Notes under the pieces: generated by a model
What the model was told of the DNA's origin: nothing
Seen by the model: only the letters and a program-made list of their open reading frames with translations
Database searches by the model: none
From: Sva-07 sp963829585
Lineage (GTDB): Bacteria > Actinomycetota > Acidimicrobiia > Acidimicrobiales > Ilumatobacteraceae
Length of the DNA: 64,000 nucleotides
Reading direction: 5' to 3'
Assembly: GCA_963829585.1 (NCBI GenBank)
Contig: CAWHJD010000008.1
Coordinates: 1 to 64,000, forward strand
Part shown: in pieces, positions 35,377 through 44,110 of the stretch
How the letters are laid out: each line of letters begins with the position of its first letter
How positions within the stretch are numbered: the first letter of the stretch is position 1
Translations under genes and position numbers: made by a program

Positions 35377-36601
35377 GTTCGGGTGGGATGCGCTCGGCAC
35401 CGATCACCCGGTCGATCTCCTCGTGGAGGTGCCAGATCCGACGTTCCTGGTAGTTGATGGGGATGCCGGTCAGCGCCGGTGACTCCATCGACGCCTGGAT
35501 CGGGGCCATGTTCATCTCGTCCTCGGCCATGATCTGGTTGTAGACCAGTCGTCGCTTGCTCCAGTGCTCGGGGAGCTCGTCTGGAGTGAACCGATCGGTC
35601 CCTTCGACGGGAGGGGCGTAGTAGATCCAATCGAGACGGGTCGTGTTCTTGTCGATCGGCCAGAACAGGTTGATCGGAAATCCGATTGCTCCGAGCGGGA
35701 CGATCGCGTTCGGGAAGAGGCTCACGGCGGTGCTCGTACAGTCGACCATGGCCGGCACGGTTTCGATCCGTCGGAACGGACCCTGCTCGAGGTGGTGCCA
35801 ATCGTCCCAGTCGTCCATGCCGACGCGTTCGATGTTCTGGCGGGAGTACGGCGTGATCATCCGACTGTGGCCGTTGGGGTACAGGCCCATCGCCGCGCCG
35901 CGATTGTCCAGCACGCTGATGCCGTCGTGGGAGTGGATGTGGCGGAAGTGGTACACCTCGAGGAAGGCCTCTGCGGTCACCTTCCAGTTGCACGGGACGA
36001 TCCGTGATTCCCGGTACACCTCCCGCAGGGTCTCGCCCTGGAAGGGCTCGAACATCTCGGCCGCCGCTCCGATCCATTCGCGCAGTGGCCGCGCCTGGAG
36101 ACTGCGATTGACGAAGACGAAGCCGGCGAACGTGTCGCAGCTCGCACGTGGGAGGCAGCGCTGTTCCCAGTCGAGGTCGACGAAGTCGCGTTCGTCGGGA
36201 ACGCTCACGAGCGTTCCACCGTCGACCTCGTAGGTCCACGAGTGGTACTGACAGCGCAAGCGGCGTGATGAACCGTGCGATTCACGAACGACCGGGGCGC
36301 CACGATGTTGACAGGTGTTGTAGAAGCAGCGGATCTCGCCGTCGGTGCCGCGGACGATCAGCAGCGGAACGCCGAGGTCGGAGAACGTGAAGTAGTCGCC
36401 CGCATTCGGGATGTCCTCGATCCGCCCGGCGATGACCCACGTGTTGGTCCAGAGGTGCTCCTGTTCCAGCTCCCAGAAGTCGTCGCTCGTGTGGCGGCCC
36501 GTGGGGATGTCGTGGAAGGCCGGGAATCCAGCGGGTGGTGCCGTGCGCTCGAACTCGTAGCGCATGTCCGCCTTGATCCGTTCGATGAGTCGTGCATCCA
36601 T
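35339..36601 (-). CDS. Rieske oxygenase, alpha subunit
   Basis: A 420-residue enzyme with Rieske ligands C97/H99 ('CQHRGA') and C117/H120 ('CQYHSW') and iron histidines in 'AEAFLEVYHFRHIHSH'. It is more distant from the other three alpha subunits and resembles phenylpropionate/salicylate-type or monooxygenase clades. It is followed upstream by a PPOX gene with 10 bases between, the pair being transcribed together from a promoter region shared with the divergent PEP-utiliser. Reductase partner not seen. Confidence 0.9.
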   Translation of the reverse strand: MDARLIERIKADMRYEFERTAPPAGFPAFHDIPTGRHTSDDFWELEQEHLWTNTWVIAGRIEDIPNAGDYFTFSDLGVPLLIVRGTDGEIRCFYNTCQHRGAPVVRESHGSSRRLRCQYHSWTYEVDGGTLVSVPDERDFVDLDWEQRCLPRASCDTFAGFVFVNRSLQARPLREWIGAAAEMFEPFQGETLREVYRESRIVPCNWKVTAEAFLEVYHFRHIHSHDGISVLDNRGAAMGLYPNGHSRMITPYSRQNIERVGMDDWDDWHHLEQGPFRRIETVPAMVDCTSTAVSLFPNAIVPLGAIGFPINLFWPIDKNTTRLDWIYYAPPVEGTDRFTPDELPEHWSKRRLVYNQIMAEDEMNMAPIQASMESPALTGIPINYQERRIWHLHEEIDRVIGAERIPPELRLEQVLGPYVE

Positions 36602-36611
36602 GCCCGTGCCC

Positions 36612-37148
36612 TCAGACCTTGGTCGCTGTGGCGCCGGCGGGGGAGTTCGCGAACATCGCTTCGGAGTCGAATCCGATACGGCCGTCGGGCTCGATGCGGA
36701 TCACGACGCGACCCGGGCTGTCGAGATGGGCGGCGAACGCCGCCTGGGCCGACTCGTTGCCGGGTCGGACCTTGGCTGCGAGCAGCGGGTAGAACCACGC
36801 GAGTGTCGCGGGGTCGTCGAGTACCTCGGCGTTGCCCTTGTAGGTGACCGCCTGGCTGATCCCGATGTCGGTACCGCGGCTCGTGACCGCCACGGCCACC
36901 CGGGGGCGCGCCTCGATGGCCGGGACGCGCTTGCGTCGGCGCGTACAGGTCAGCCAGAACGCTCCATCGTGGAAGACGAAGTTCATGATCACCCCGACGG
37001 GGTCGCCGTCCTTGGTGGTCCACATGAAGGTGCACTCCGTCTGCTTGTCGAGCAGCGTCTGCTCACGATCGCCCGACAGCGTGAACATCGACACGTCCTC
37101 GTAGCTGTCGGTGTAGTGCTCGTCGCTGAGGTCCTCGGACTGTTCCAC
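36612..37148 (-). CDS. PPOX-fold (pyridoxamine-phosphate-oxidase-like) flavin/F420 protein
   Basis: A 178-residue split-barrel protein: 'TECTFMWTTKDGDPVGVIMNFVFHDGAFWLTC', 'RKRVPAIEARPRVAVAVTS' and 'VTYKGNAEVLDD'. Actinobacterial members bind F420 or FMN and reduce diverse substrates. It is a clear paralogue of the protein at 60223-60744 ('CTFIWSNKEGWPVGVIMSYVFHDG'). I prefer GTG 37148 over the upstream ATG since homology starts with 'EDLSDEHYTDSYEDV'. First gene of the unit leading into the Rieske oxygenase. Confidence 0.75.
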   Translation of the reverse strand: MEQSEDLSDEHYTDSYEDVSMFTLSGDREQTLLDKQTECTFMWTTKDGDPVGVIMNFVFHDGAFWLTCTRRRKRVPAIEARPRVAVAVTSRGTDIGISQAVTYKGNAEVLDDPATLAWFYPLLAAKVRPGNESAQAAFAAHLDSPGRVVIRIEPDGRIGFDSEAMFANSPAGATATKV

Positions 37149-37196
37149 GGGGTAAGTTTCGCCGCTGGGGCACAACTGCAACGAAGGGGAACAACC

Positions 37197-38960
37197 ATGG
37201 CCGGATCACCGACCGAGATGGAGACGTGGATCACCGACACGGAGATCAGCACACGTTTTCCGTACTACACGCGGGCCAACGCGGACGAGGTCGGTCCGGA
37301 GCCGTTCAGCCCGCTCGGATGGAGCCTGGCCTGGATGAAGGGGTGCATCCCCGGCGTGGCCGAGGGGTTCGTCCGGTTCGGGGTGGTGCGCCGTGACGAG
37401 TTCGCCGTCGACCCGCCGGAGGTGTTCGGGAACTGGGGCGGCTACTTCTACAACCAACTGTCGTTGCCACGCATCATGGGGGTCCGCATGCCGGGCGCGA
37501 CACCCGAAGCGATCGACATGGCCTACTTCGGCGACCATCCCGGCGTCCCCAAGTACACGCCGCACCCAGACGACGAGAACGAGGCACAGAGCCTCAAGCT
37601 CGCCGAGACGATGGGGTGGGCGATGAGTGCGACGAGCTATCCCGCTCAGGAGCAGGCGTCGGTGACCGCCATGGCGTACGTCACCAACCGTCCCGATCTC
37701 GCCTCACTGTCGAACGAAGCGCTGGTCGCCCGTGCGCGTCAGCTGGTGGGTCCGGAACTGGAAGCGGCCTGGACCGAGTACTGCCAGTCGGTGCTGGCGG
37801 CGTCCCTCGGCCCCGGCGCCGTACAGGCGATCTGCGCGGCGATCGGTCGAGATGGCGACGCGGTGAAGTTGCTGACCGCCGTCGGCAGTATCGAATCCGC
37901 CGATGCCCCGAACCAGATGTGGGCGATCTCCCGCACCGTCAGGAACTCGCCGGCGCTGACCGCCGCATTCGACGCCGGCACCGATGGGTTGCTCGAGCGC
38001 ATCGCCGGGCTGGACGATCCGGCGGCCGCGACGTTCCTTGCGCAGTGGGACGACCTCATCGCCGTGCACGGCCACCGGGGTCCGAACGAGTGGGACCTGC
38101 GGGCTCATTCGTGGACCACGCGGCCGTCGATGCCGCTCGGGATGCTGGAGCGGATGCGGTTCCAGGACGACAGCAAGTCGCCCGTCGAGGCGCAGGTACG
38201 GGGAGCAGCCGAGCGTGAGGCCCTCACTGCCGAGATCCTGGGAATGCTCGAAGGTGACGCCGAGGCTCACGGCACGCTCGCAGCGGGTATCCACTCGGCG
38301 GCGTTCTTCGCCAGCATGCGCGAGATGGGCAAGAACGCCTGCATCCGCCTCATCCACGAAGCCAAGCTCGCCCTGATGGCGCTCGGTGGGCGTATGGTCG
38401 CCGACGGGGTGATCGACGACCCTCAGCAGATCTTCATGCTGCTCGACGACGAACTCGATGGGTTCCTCGCCGACCCGGCGTCGATGTCCGCCACCATCCG
38501 AGATCGAGATGAGGCCTTTCGGTATCTGCAGACCGTCGAACCGCCCTACATCGTCAAGCTCGAAGATGGGGTGCCGCCGATCTCCACCTGGCCGGTGCGC
38601 GGCGGACATGGGGCGGCCGCGGCATCGGTCGGCGACGTGCTGCAGGGAGCCATGGGTTCACCGGGCGTGGTGACGGGCGTCGCTCGGATCGTGCTCGACC
38701 CGTCCGACGCCGGCGCGATCGGGCCTGGCGACATCATGGTGGCACCGACGACCGACCCGTCGTGGGTGCCGCTGTTCCTGTCGGCCGAGGGTGTCGTCGT
38801 GAACGTCGGTGCCGTCGGGAGCCACGCCGCGATCATGTGTCGCGAACTGGGTCTGCCGTGTGCCGTCTCGGTGATCGACGCCACCGAGCGCATTCCCGAC
38901 GGCGCCCTCATCGAGATCGACGGCTCCACCGGCACCGTCACGATCATCTCCGTCCCCTGA
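37197..38960 (+). CDS. PEP-utilising (phosphohistidine swivel) enzyme without ATP-grasp domain, paralogue 2
   Basis: A 587-residue paralogue of 7862-9631, alike from end to end: 'RFPYYTRANADEVGPEPFSPLG', 'GPGAVQAICAAIG', 'GHRGPNEWDLRAHSW' and the swivel domain 'GAVGSHAAIMCRELGLPC' with the likely phospho-His at 543. It also lacks a nucleotide-binding domain. AAGGGGA six bases before the ATG supports the start. It is divergent from the PPOX-Rieske pair. A role in phosphorylating an hydroxylated substrate ahead of oxygenation is possible but unproven. Confidence 0.75.
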   Translation: MAGSPTEMETWITDTEISTRFPYYTRANADEVGPEPFSPLGWSLAWMKGCIPGVAEGFVRFGVVRRDEFAVDPPEVFGNWGGYFYNQLSLPRIMGVRMPGATPEAIDMAYFGDHPGVPKYTPHPDDENEAQSLKLAETMGWAMSATSYPAQEQASVTAMAYVTNRPDLASLSNEALVARARQLVGPELEAAWTEYCQSVLAASLGPGAVQAICAAIGRDGDAVKLLTAVGSIESADAPNQMWAISRTVRNSPALTAAFDAGTDGLLERIAGLDDPAAATFLAQWDDLIAVHGHRGPNEWDLRAHSWTTRPSMPLGMLERMRFQDDSKSPVEAQVRGAAEREALTAEILGMLEGDAEAHGTLAAGIHSAAFFASMREMGKNACIRLIHEAKLALMALGGRMVADGVIDDPQQIFMLLDDELDGFLADPASMSATIRDRDEAFRYLQTVEPPYIVKLEDGVPPISTWPVRGGHGAAAASVGDVLQGAMGSPGVVTGVARIVLDPSDAGAIGPGDIMVAPTTDPSWVPLFLSAEGVVVNVGAVGSHAAIMCRELGLPCAVSVIDATERIPDGALIEIDGSTGTVTIISVP

Positions 38961-38978
38961 CCTCCCCCGCACCAATCG

Positions 38979-39023
38979 AGCGATGAGCGAAACGACCGAC
39001 GTCCGGTCGTTTCGCTCATCGCT
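38979..39023. terminator. 43-nt palindrome, copy 2, with flanking base pair
   Basis: AGCGATGAGCGAAACGACCG pairs perfectly with its complement at 39004-39023 around a 5-base loop, a 20-bp stem. It follows the PEP-utiliser stop and precedes the PPOX gene. Same family as 10532-10574 and 55486-55530. Confidence 0.75.
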
Positions 39024-39046
39024 TGGGGGGTTTGGCAAGATGGCGG

Positions 39047-39466
39047 ATGGATCGCGACGAGATCGAATCGATGCTGAAGCGGCCGTTGGACGCGGTGCTG
39101 AGTGTCGTCCTGCCGTCCGGGAGGGCGATGGGCACGCCGATCTGGTTCCGGTGGGTCGACGGTGTCGCCCGGTTCCAGAGTCCGACCACGTCGGCGAAGA
39201 CCGCGGCCCTGCGGACCACGGGGCGCGCCAGCCTCTGCGTCCACGAACAACCCCTTCCTGTTGCCCGGTACGTCACCATCGAAGGCCCGGTGCGCGAGGT
39301 CGAGTTCGACCTCGATGCCGACATCGGTGCCGCCGCCCATCACTACCTCGGTGAGCGAGCGTCGGACTTCCTGGTCAAGATCGATCAGGCGCTGGCGGCG
39401 GGCCGGACCTGGGCCAGTTTCGAGTTGACCCCAACATTCCTGAGCGGACGCAGCCAACTACTCTGA
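39047..39466 (+). CDS. PPOX-fold (pyridoxamine-phosphate-oxidase-like) protein
   Basis: A 139-residue split-barrel protein, shorter than the two other PPOX proteins here: 'LDAVLSVVLPSGRAMGTPIWFRWVDGVARFQS', 'KTAALRTTGRASLCVHE' and 'YVTIEGPVREVEFD'. This is the Rv1155-like layout, whose members bind F420 or FMN. ATG 39047 is used rather than the upstream ATG at 39023, which lies within the terminator hairpin. The CoA ligase follows after 32 bases. Confidence 0.75.
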   Translation: MDRDEIESMLKRPLDAVLSVVLPSGRAMGTPIWFRWVDGVARFQSPTTSAKTAALRTTGRASLCVHEQPLPVARYVTIEGPVREVEFDLDADIGAAAHHYLGERASDFLVKIDQALAAGRTWASFELTPTFLSGRSQLL

Positions 39467-39498
39467 CGGCCAGCGGACACGACCGGAAATGGGGAAGA

Positions 39499-41118
39499 AT
39501 GCTGAGTGAGAACTGGGCGACGTTGTGGGAGGCGTTCGCCGACGCACAACCCGAGCAGGTGGCGGTCGTCGTGGGTGAACACACCCTCACCTGGCGCCAA
39601 CTCGATGATCGGGCAGCGCGGCTCGCCTGGGTCTTGGGCTCGTGCGGCGTCGGCCAGGGGACGCGAGTCGCCCAGCTCATGTTCAACTGTCCCGAGTACC
39701 TGGAGTCCACGTACGCCGCGTTCAAGCTGCGCGCCACCCCGGTGAACGTGAACTACCGCTACAAGGCACCGGAGATCGCCTACATCTGCGACAACGCCGG
39801 CGCCGACGTCCTCGTCTTCCACGGCTCGCTGGGCGAACGGGTCGCCGAAGCGGCTGCGTCGATGCCGACGGTCCGCACGCTGCTGCAGGTCGACGACGGT
39901 TCGCCGCTCGTGAGTGGAGCGCAGTGGTATCACGAGGTGGTGGATGCGGCGGCGCCTGCGCACCGCATCTCGCGCTCGGGCGAGGACACGCTGATGCTGT
40001 ACACCGGCGGGACCACCGGGAACCCGAAAGGCGTCGTCTGGCGCCACGTCGATCTGTTCGGCGCGCTCGCGTTCACTGCCTACGCATCCGCGGGCATCGA
40101 GGTGCCGACCACCGCGGCCGACGTCGGGCGGATCGCTGCCGAGCTGCAGGCCGAGGGGCGCAGTCCGGTCATGCTCTGTGCGCCGCCGCTCATGCACGGC
40201 ACGGCGTTGTTCCTCGCCATCGGCGCGTTCGTGATGGGTGGGTCGGTGGTGCTGCTGGGGGGTCGCTCGTTCGACGCCGAGGAGCTGTGGGAGCTGGTCG
40301 AGCGCTACCGGGTGACGCAGATCTCGCTCGTCGGCGACGCCTTTGCCCGACCGCTCAACGAGGCTCTCGATGCCGCCGAACGCGATGGCACGCTGCCCGA
40401 CCTCTCGTCCGTCACGCGGATCGTGTCGACGGGGGCGACGCTGTCGGCCGAGCAGAAGCGCGCCTTCCAGCGACGACTCCCCAATGCCGTCATCCTCGAC
40501 ATGATCGGTGCGTCCGAGGGCGGACCGTATGCGATGTCGATGACCATGCCCGGCCAGGAGCCGCCCGAGACGGCGGTCTTCACCGCACCGCCGAACGTCG
40601 TCACGATCGACCCGCTGACGGATCGGGTGATACCTCGTGGGAGTTCGGAGCCGGGCATGTTGGCAGCGGCCGGACCGATGCCGGTGGGCTACTGGAACGA
40701 CGAGGAGAAGACCGCGCAGACGTTCCGGGTCGTCGACGGCGTGAGATACACGGTGCCGGGGGACTTCGCCACGATCGCCGAGGACGGTACGGTGACCCTG
40801 CTCGGGCGGGGCTCGGTCTGCATCAACTCGGGCGGCGAGAAGATCTATCCCGAGGAGGTCGAGGTCGCGGCCCGCAAGCACCCGGCGGTGATCGACGCGA
40901 ATGTCGTCGGAGTACCGCACGAACGGTTCGGTGAGACCGTCGTGCTCGTGTGTTCGGTGTCGGAGCCGACGTCGGCCGACGAGATCATCGCGACCGTCAA
41001 GGAGTCGATCGCCGACTACAAGGCGCCACGTCGCGTCGTGTTCGTCGACGAGGTCTACCGCGCCCCCAACGGCAAGGCCGACTACCGGTGGGCGCGCGAG
41101 CAGGCAGCGATCAGCTGA
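39499..41118 (+). CDS. AMP-forming acyl-CoA synthetase (FadD-type)
   Basis: A 539-residue ANL ligase: 'LMLYTGGTTGNPKG', 'DMIGASEGG', 'GDFATIAEDGTVTLLGRGSVCINSGGEKIYPEEVE' and catalytic Lys in 'APNGKADYRW'. The 'YTGGTTGNPKG' variant and A8 'RGSVCINSGGEKI' are typical of the FadD19/FadD17-like group acting on steroid side chains or similar bulky acids in actinobacteria. It differs in type from the other two ligases. Its stop overlaps the convergent VOC gene by eight bases. Confidence 0.92.
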   Translation: MLSENWATLWEAFADAQPEQVAVVVGEHTLTWRQLDDRAARLAWVLGSCGVGQGTRVAQLMFNCPEYLESTYAAFKLRATPVNVNYRYKAPEIAYICDNAGADVLVFHGSLGERVAEAAASMPTVRTLLQVDDGSPLVSGAQWYHEVVDAAAPAHRISRSGEDTLMLYTGGTTGNPKGVVWRHVDLFGALAFTAYASAGIEVPTTAADVGRIAAELQAEGRSPVMLCAPPLMHGTALFLAIGAFVMGGSVVLLGGRSFDAEELWELVERYRVTQISLVGDAFARPLNEALDAAERDGTLPDLSSVTRIVSTGATLSAEQKRAFQRRLPNAVILDMIGASEGGPYAMSMTMPGQEPPETAVFTAPPNVVTIDPLTDRVIPRGSSEPGMLAAAGPMPVGYWNDEEKTAQTFRVVDGVRYTVPGDFATIAEDGTVTLLGRGSVCINSGGEKIYPEEVEVAARKHPAVIDANVVGVPHERFGETVVLVCSVSEPTSADEIIATVKESIADYKAPRRVVFVDEVYRAPNGKADYRWAREQAAIS

Positions 41119-41584
41119 GCGCCGCGCCCCACCACTGTTCGAAGAACGACAGTGCGGCGCGGTTGACGAGTTCGACGATCAATCCGCTCGGCGGCTGGAG
41201 ATAGGTGAACATGCCGTATCCGGCATCGGCGGCGGGGTCGTTCTGGGCGCCGACGAGGTTCCAACCGGTTGCGATGAGTTGGTCCGTCTCGCCGTCGACG
41301 TCATCGACCCAGACCCCCATGTGATGGGCTCCGGAGCGATCGTTGCCGTCCCAGAACGATCCTGCGGGCCCCTGGAGCAGCTCGATGTGCTGGGGTCCCT
41401 CCGCCGAGTAGGTGTAGCGCAGGTGGATCTCCTGCAGACCGTCGGTCGGGGTCCACAGTGACTGCGTCGGGTTCTCGCGGGTCTCGGACCACGTGACGCC
41501 CAAGGAGCGTCCGAGTTCGTCCATCGCGAGTTCGAGGTCGGGCACTCGGACACCGACATGGAAGACGTCCTGGTAGTCGATCAT
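41111..41584 (-). CDS. VOC (glyoxalase-like) family protein
   Basis: A 157-residue protein: 'VFHVGVRVPDLELAMDELGRSLG', 'GAHHMGVWVDDVDGETDQLIATG' and terminal 'SGLIVELVNRAA'. ATG 41584 has an AGGAG site seven bases upstream and lies 22 bases after the E2 stop, so this is probably the last gene of the long minus-strand operon. Could act as an epimerase or isomerase on the product of the complex. The reaction is unknown. Confidence 0.72.
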   Translation of the reverse strand: MIDYQDVFHVGVRVPDLELAMDELGRSLGVTWSETRENPTQSLWTPTDGLQEIHLRYTYSAEGPQHIELLQGPAGSFWDGNDRSGAHHMGVWVDDVDGETDQLIATGWNLVGAQNDPAADAGYGMFTYLQPPSGLIVELVNRAALSFFEQWWGAALS

Positions 41585-41606
41585 CGTTGCTCCTGCATCG
41601 AGTAGG

Positions 41607-43034
41607 TCATGCGTCGAGGGCATCCGGTCGGCCGAGGAGGTCGACGATCGAACGGCAGAACGCTGCCGCCGGCGCGCCGTCGAAGGCTCGGTGGTCCCAG
41701 GTGAGGCTGAGGGTGAGCCGCTTGACGACGCCGGGGCGGCCGTCGCCGTCGAGCGTCACGTCGTCGCGGATCCGTCCCACGCCGAGGATCGCGGTGTTCG
41801 GCGGGTTGATCACCGGCGTGAACCCGTCGACACCGAACATCCCGAGGGTGCTCACCGAGAACGTGCCGCCTTCGAGGTCGGTGAGCGCCAACGACCCGGC
41901 GCGAGCGGCCTCGGCGAGGCGGGTCGACTCGGCGCTGAGCGTTGCCAGATCGAGCGTCGCGGTGTCACGGATGACCGGGACGATCAGACCGTTGTCGAGC
42001 GCCACGGCCATGCCGACGTGCACGTGGGGGAGGAGCGCGACTCCGTCGTCGGTGATCTGGCTGTTCACGAGCGGGTGCTCGCGCAGTGCTCGTGCGGTGG
42101 CCGAGATGATGTAGTCGGTGTAGCTGGGAGCCGCACCGGTCGCCTTGCGCCGTTCCCGGTCGGCGACCACGGCGTCGAGATCGGCGTCCATGAACAGCGT
42201 CAGCTGCGCCATCTGGGCGAGCGAGTCGTGCATCCGGCGAGCGATGGTGCCGCGCACACCGGTCATCCGCACCACGGACGTGGGTTCCTGCATCGCCGGA
42301 AGCAAGGCGGTGGACGGGGCGCTGGACGGGGCGCCGGACGGGGAAGGTGTGGGCTCGGTCGGCCGGCTCAACAGCCCGCGTACGTGGAGCGCCACAGCGT
42401 CCCTGGTCACCCGCTGTTCGAACTGATCAGGTGCGACCTGGGCGAGGTCGATACCCAACAGGTCGGCCAACTGACGCGCGGCGGCGGTTGCCGGAACGCC
42501 GACGCCCGCGGCCATGAGTGGCACGGACCGGGTCACGGTCGCAGCAGCGATCGGAGCAGTGGCTGTGGCGGTGACGCCGTCGAGATCCTCCGACACGATG
42601 CGCCCGCCTGGCCCGGTGCCGCGGATCGTGCGCAGGTCGAGATTGCGTTCGGCGGCGAGCCGCTTCGCCATCGGTGACGCGATGATGCGTCCCGTCGTGG
42701 CAACCGCCGTCGCTGCCACCGGCGTCGCGGCAGGCGCCGCCGTCGGGACGACCGCCGCAGCGACGGCCGTGGCCGGACCGGCGGCTGGAGCCTCCTCGCC
42801 CTCGGCGAGGAACCAGCCGATCCGCTCACCGCAGGCGAACGTCTCGCCGACCTGGCCGATCCGCTGGAGCCGTCCCGATCCGGCGGCTTCCACATCCGTT
42901 TCGGTCTTGTCGGTCTCGATACGCAGGACCGCAGTACCTGCGGTCACTGCGTCGCCGTCGTCGGCGAACCATTCGGTGATGGTTCCCTCCTCCATCGTGA
43001 GCCCGAGCTTGGGCATGATGAACTCAGTCGCCAT
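41607..43034 (-). CDS. Dihydrolipoyl acyltransferase (E2) of a 2-oxoacid/acetoin dehydrogenase-type complex
   Basis: A 475-residue E2. The lipoyl domain (1-78) carries the lipoylation Lys43 in 'ETDKTETDVEA'. An Ala/Pro/Thr linker leads to a peripheral-subunit-binding domain at about 119-152 ('ASPMAKRLAAERNLDLRTIRGTGPGGRI'-type). A second stretch at 180-219 ('ARQLADLLGIDLAQVAPDQ') looks like a degenerate copy of that domain. The catalytic domain ends with DHRAFDG at 447-453. It would pass the acyl group from E1 to CoA. The start overlaps AcoX by 11 bases. No E3 gene is in the window. Confidence 0.9.
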   Translation of the reverse strand: MATEFIMPKLGLTMEEGTITEWFADDGDAVTAGTAVLRIETDKTETDVEAAGSGRLQRIGQVGETFACGERIGWFLAEGEEAPAAGPATAVAAAVVPTAAPAATPVAATAVATTGRIIASPMAKRLAAERNLDLRTIRGTGPGGRIVSEDLDGVTATATAPIAAATVTRSVPLMAAGVGVPATAAARQLADLLGIDLAQVAPDQFEQRVTRDAVALHVRGLLSRPTEPTPSPSGAPSSAPSTALLPAMQEPTSVVRMTGVRGTIARRMHDSLAQMAQLTLFMDADLDAVVADRERRKATGAAPSYTDYIISATARALREHPLVNSQITDDGVALLPHVHVGMAVALDNGLIVPVIRDTATLDLATLSAESTRLAEAARAGSLALTDLEGGTFSVSTLGMFGVDGFTPVINPPNTAILGVGRIRDDVTLDGDGRPGVVKRLTLSLTWDHRAFDGAPAAAFCRSIVDLLGRPDALDA

Positions 43035-44106
43035 GGATGTCCTTTCGTCGTGGAGGGCCGTTGTCGAGAACGTGGGCGACGTCGAAGCGTCGATCCTCGG
43101 CGGCCATCGAGAGGGTGGTGTCGACGTCGAGCAGCCGGGGTCCTGACGTCTCGATCGACACGGTGATCGTGGAGTCTGCTGCCACGGGGGTCGTGCGTTC
43201 GCCGTCGAACGCGAGGATGCCGCCCCCCGGCAGATCGATCGACATCGAGGGGTCGAGCGGCTCGACCGTGTCGACGTCGAGTGTGGTGAACGTGCCGGGA
43301 GCCAGTGGGACTCGCACCTGGCGTCCACCTGAGCCCAGCCGGATGAGCACACCGCCGGGTTCGTTGCGATCAACCGGGTGAACCCGACCGGCGATGCTGG
43401 CCAGTCCGGTGCTCGCCGGATTGGCGATGCACGCGACGACCCATCGGATCGTCGCGGGATCGTTGACCGCCCTGGCGCCGACGAACGCGGTGTCGATGAG
43501 CGCGGCCTCGACGAGGGCGTGTTCGTGCACGACCGAAGCGGCCGCCGGGCTGTCGATGCGCAGGGCGACGCGCTTGGCCCGACGACTGACCGCCTCGACG
43601 GGCACGGCGCCGGTGGCCACGAGCGCAGCGGCCACACCCGCGGTCGTGCCGTCGACCGCCGTGGGGAACACGTTGTTCGTTCCCGTCGAGATCGCGATGA
43701 GCGGGACGTCGGGCCAGCCCGTGGCGACGTCGCGGCAGGTACCGTCCCCGCCGAGCGCGATGACGGCGCCGACCTGTTCCTTGCACATCGTTCGGGCCGC
43801 CGCCACGGTGTCGAGGTGCGAGCCGCTGAGGGGGTTGTCCAGGAACTCGATCACACCGTCGAGTCCCTCGACGGCCCGCTCGGCCAGATGGTGCGTGTCG
43901 CTGCTGAACACGATCCGTTCGGCACCCATCTCGATGGCGCCGGCGGCAGCGCGCCGCATGATCCCGATCTTCACCGCGTCGGAGGTCTGACCGGACGCAG
44001 AGGTGAGTCGACGGATGTCCTTGCCCGCGTTCGGGTTGACGATGATGCCGACCGAGGACAGCCCGGCCGAGGACGGCCCGGCCGACGACAGCACCGCGGA
44101 CGACAC
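43024..44106 (-). CDS. acoX: ATP-NAD kinase-family protein, AcoX-like
   Basis: A 360-residue protein with the NAD-kinase/diacylglycerol-kinase fold: 'VGIIVNPNAGKD' and the GGDGT motif in 'GAVIALGGDGTCRDVATG', then 'LIAISTGTNNVFP'. AcoX proteins of this kind sit in acetoin catabolic operons beside E1/E2 genes, and their function is unsettled. Its place between E1-beta and E2 is what identifies it. GTG 44106 lies four bases after the E1-beta stop. The first residues form a repeat (SSAGP, SSAGL, SSVG), so initiation slightly later is possible. Confidence 0.85.
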   Translation of the reverse strand: MSSAVLSSAGPSSAGLSSVGIIVNPNAGKDIRRLTSASGQTSDAVKIGIMRRAAAGAIEMGAERIVFSSDTHHLAERAVEGLDGVIEFLDNPLSGSHLDTVAAARTMCKEQVGAVIALGGDGTCRDVATGWPDVPLIAISTGTNNVFPTAVDGTTAGVAAALVATGAVPVEAVSRRAKRVALRIDSPAAASVVHEHALVEAALIDTAFVGARAVNDPATIRWVVACIANPASTGLASIAGRVHPVDRNEPGGVLIRLGSGGRQVRVPLAPGTFTTLDVDTVEPLDPSMSIDLPGGGILAFDGERTTPVAADSTITVSIETSGPRLLDVDTTLSMAAEDRRFDVAHVLDNGPPRRKDIHGD

Positions 44107-44110
44107 GCGG

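Noticed and set aside
33147..35453. A 768-residue single protein
   Set aside because: Its first 80 residues are the binding protein read out of frame, and its last 190 are the permease out of frame. Only 33387 to about 34878 is real in that frame.
36564..38960. PPOX-to-PEP-utiliser fusion suggested by one continuous open frame from 36564
   Set aside because: The region before 37197 is antisense to the PPOX gene. A good ribosome site directly precedes ATG 37197.
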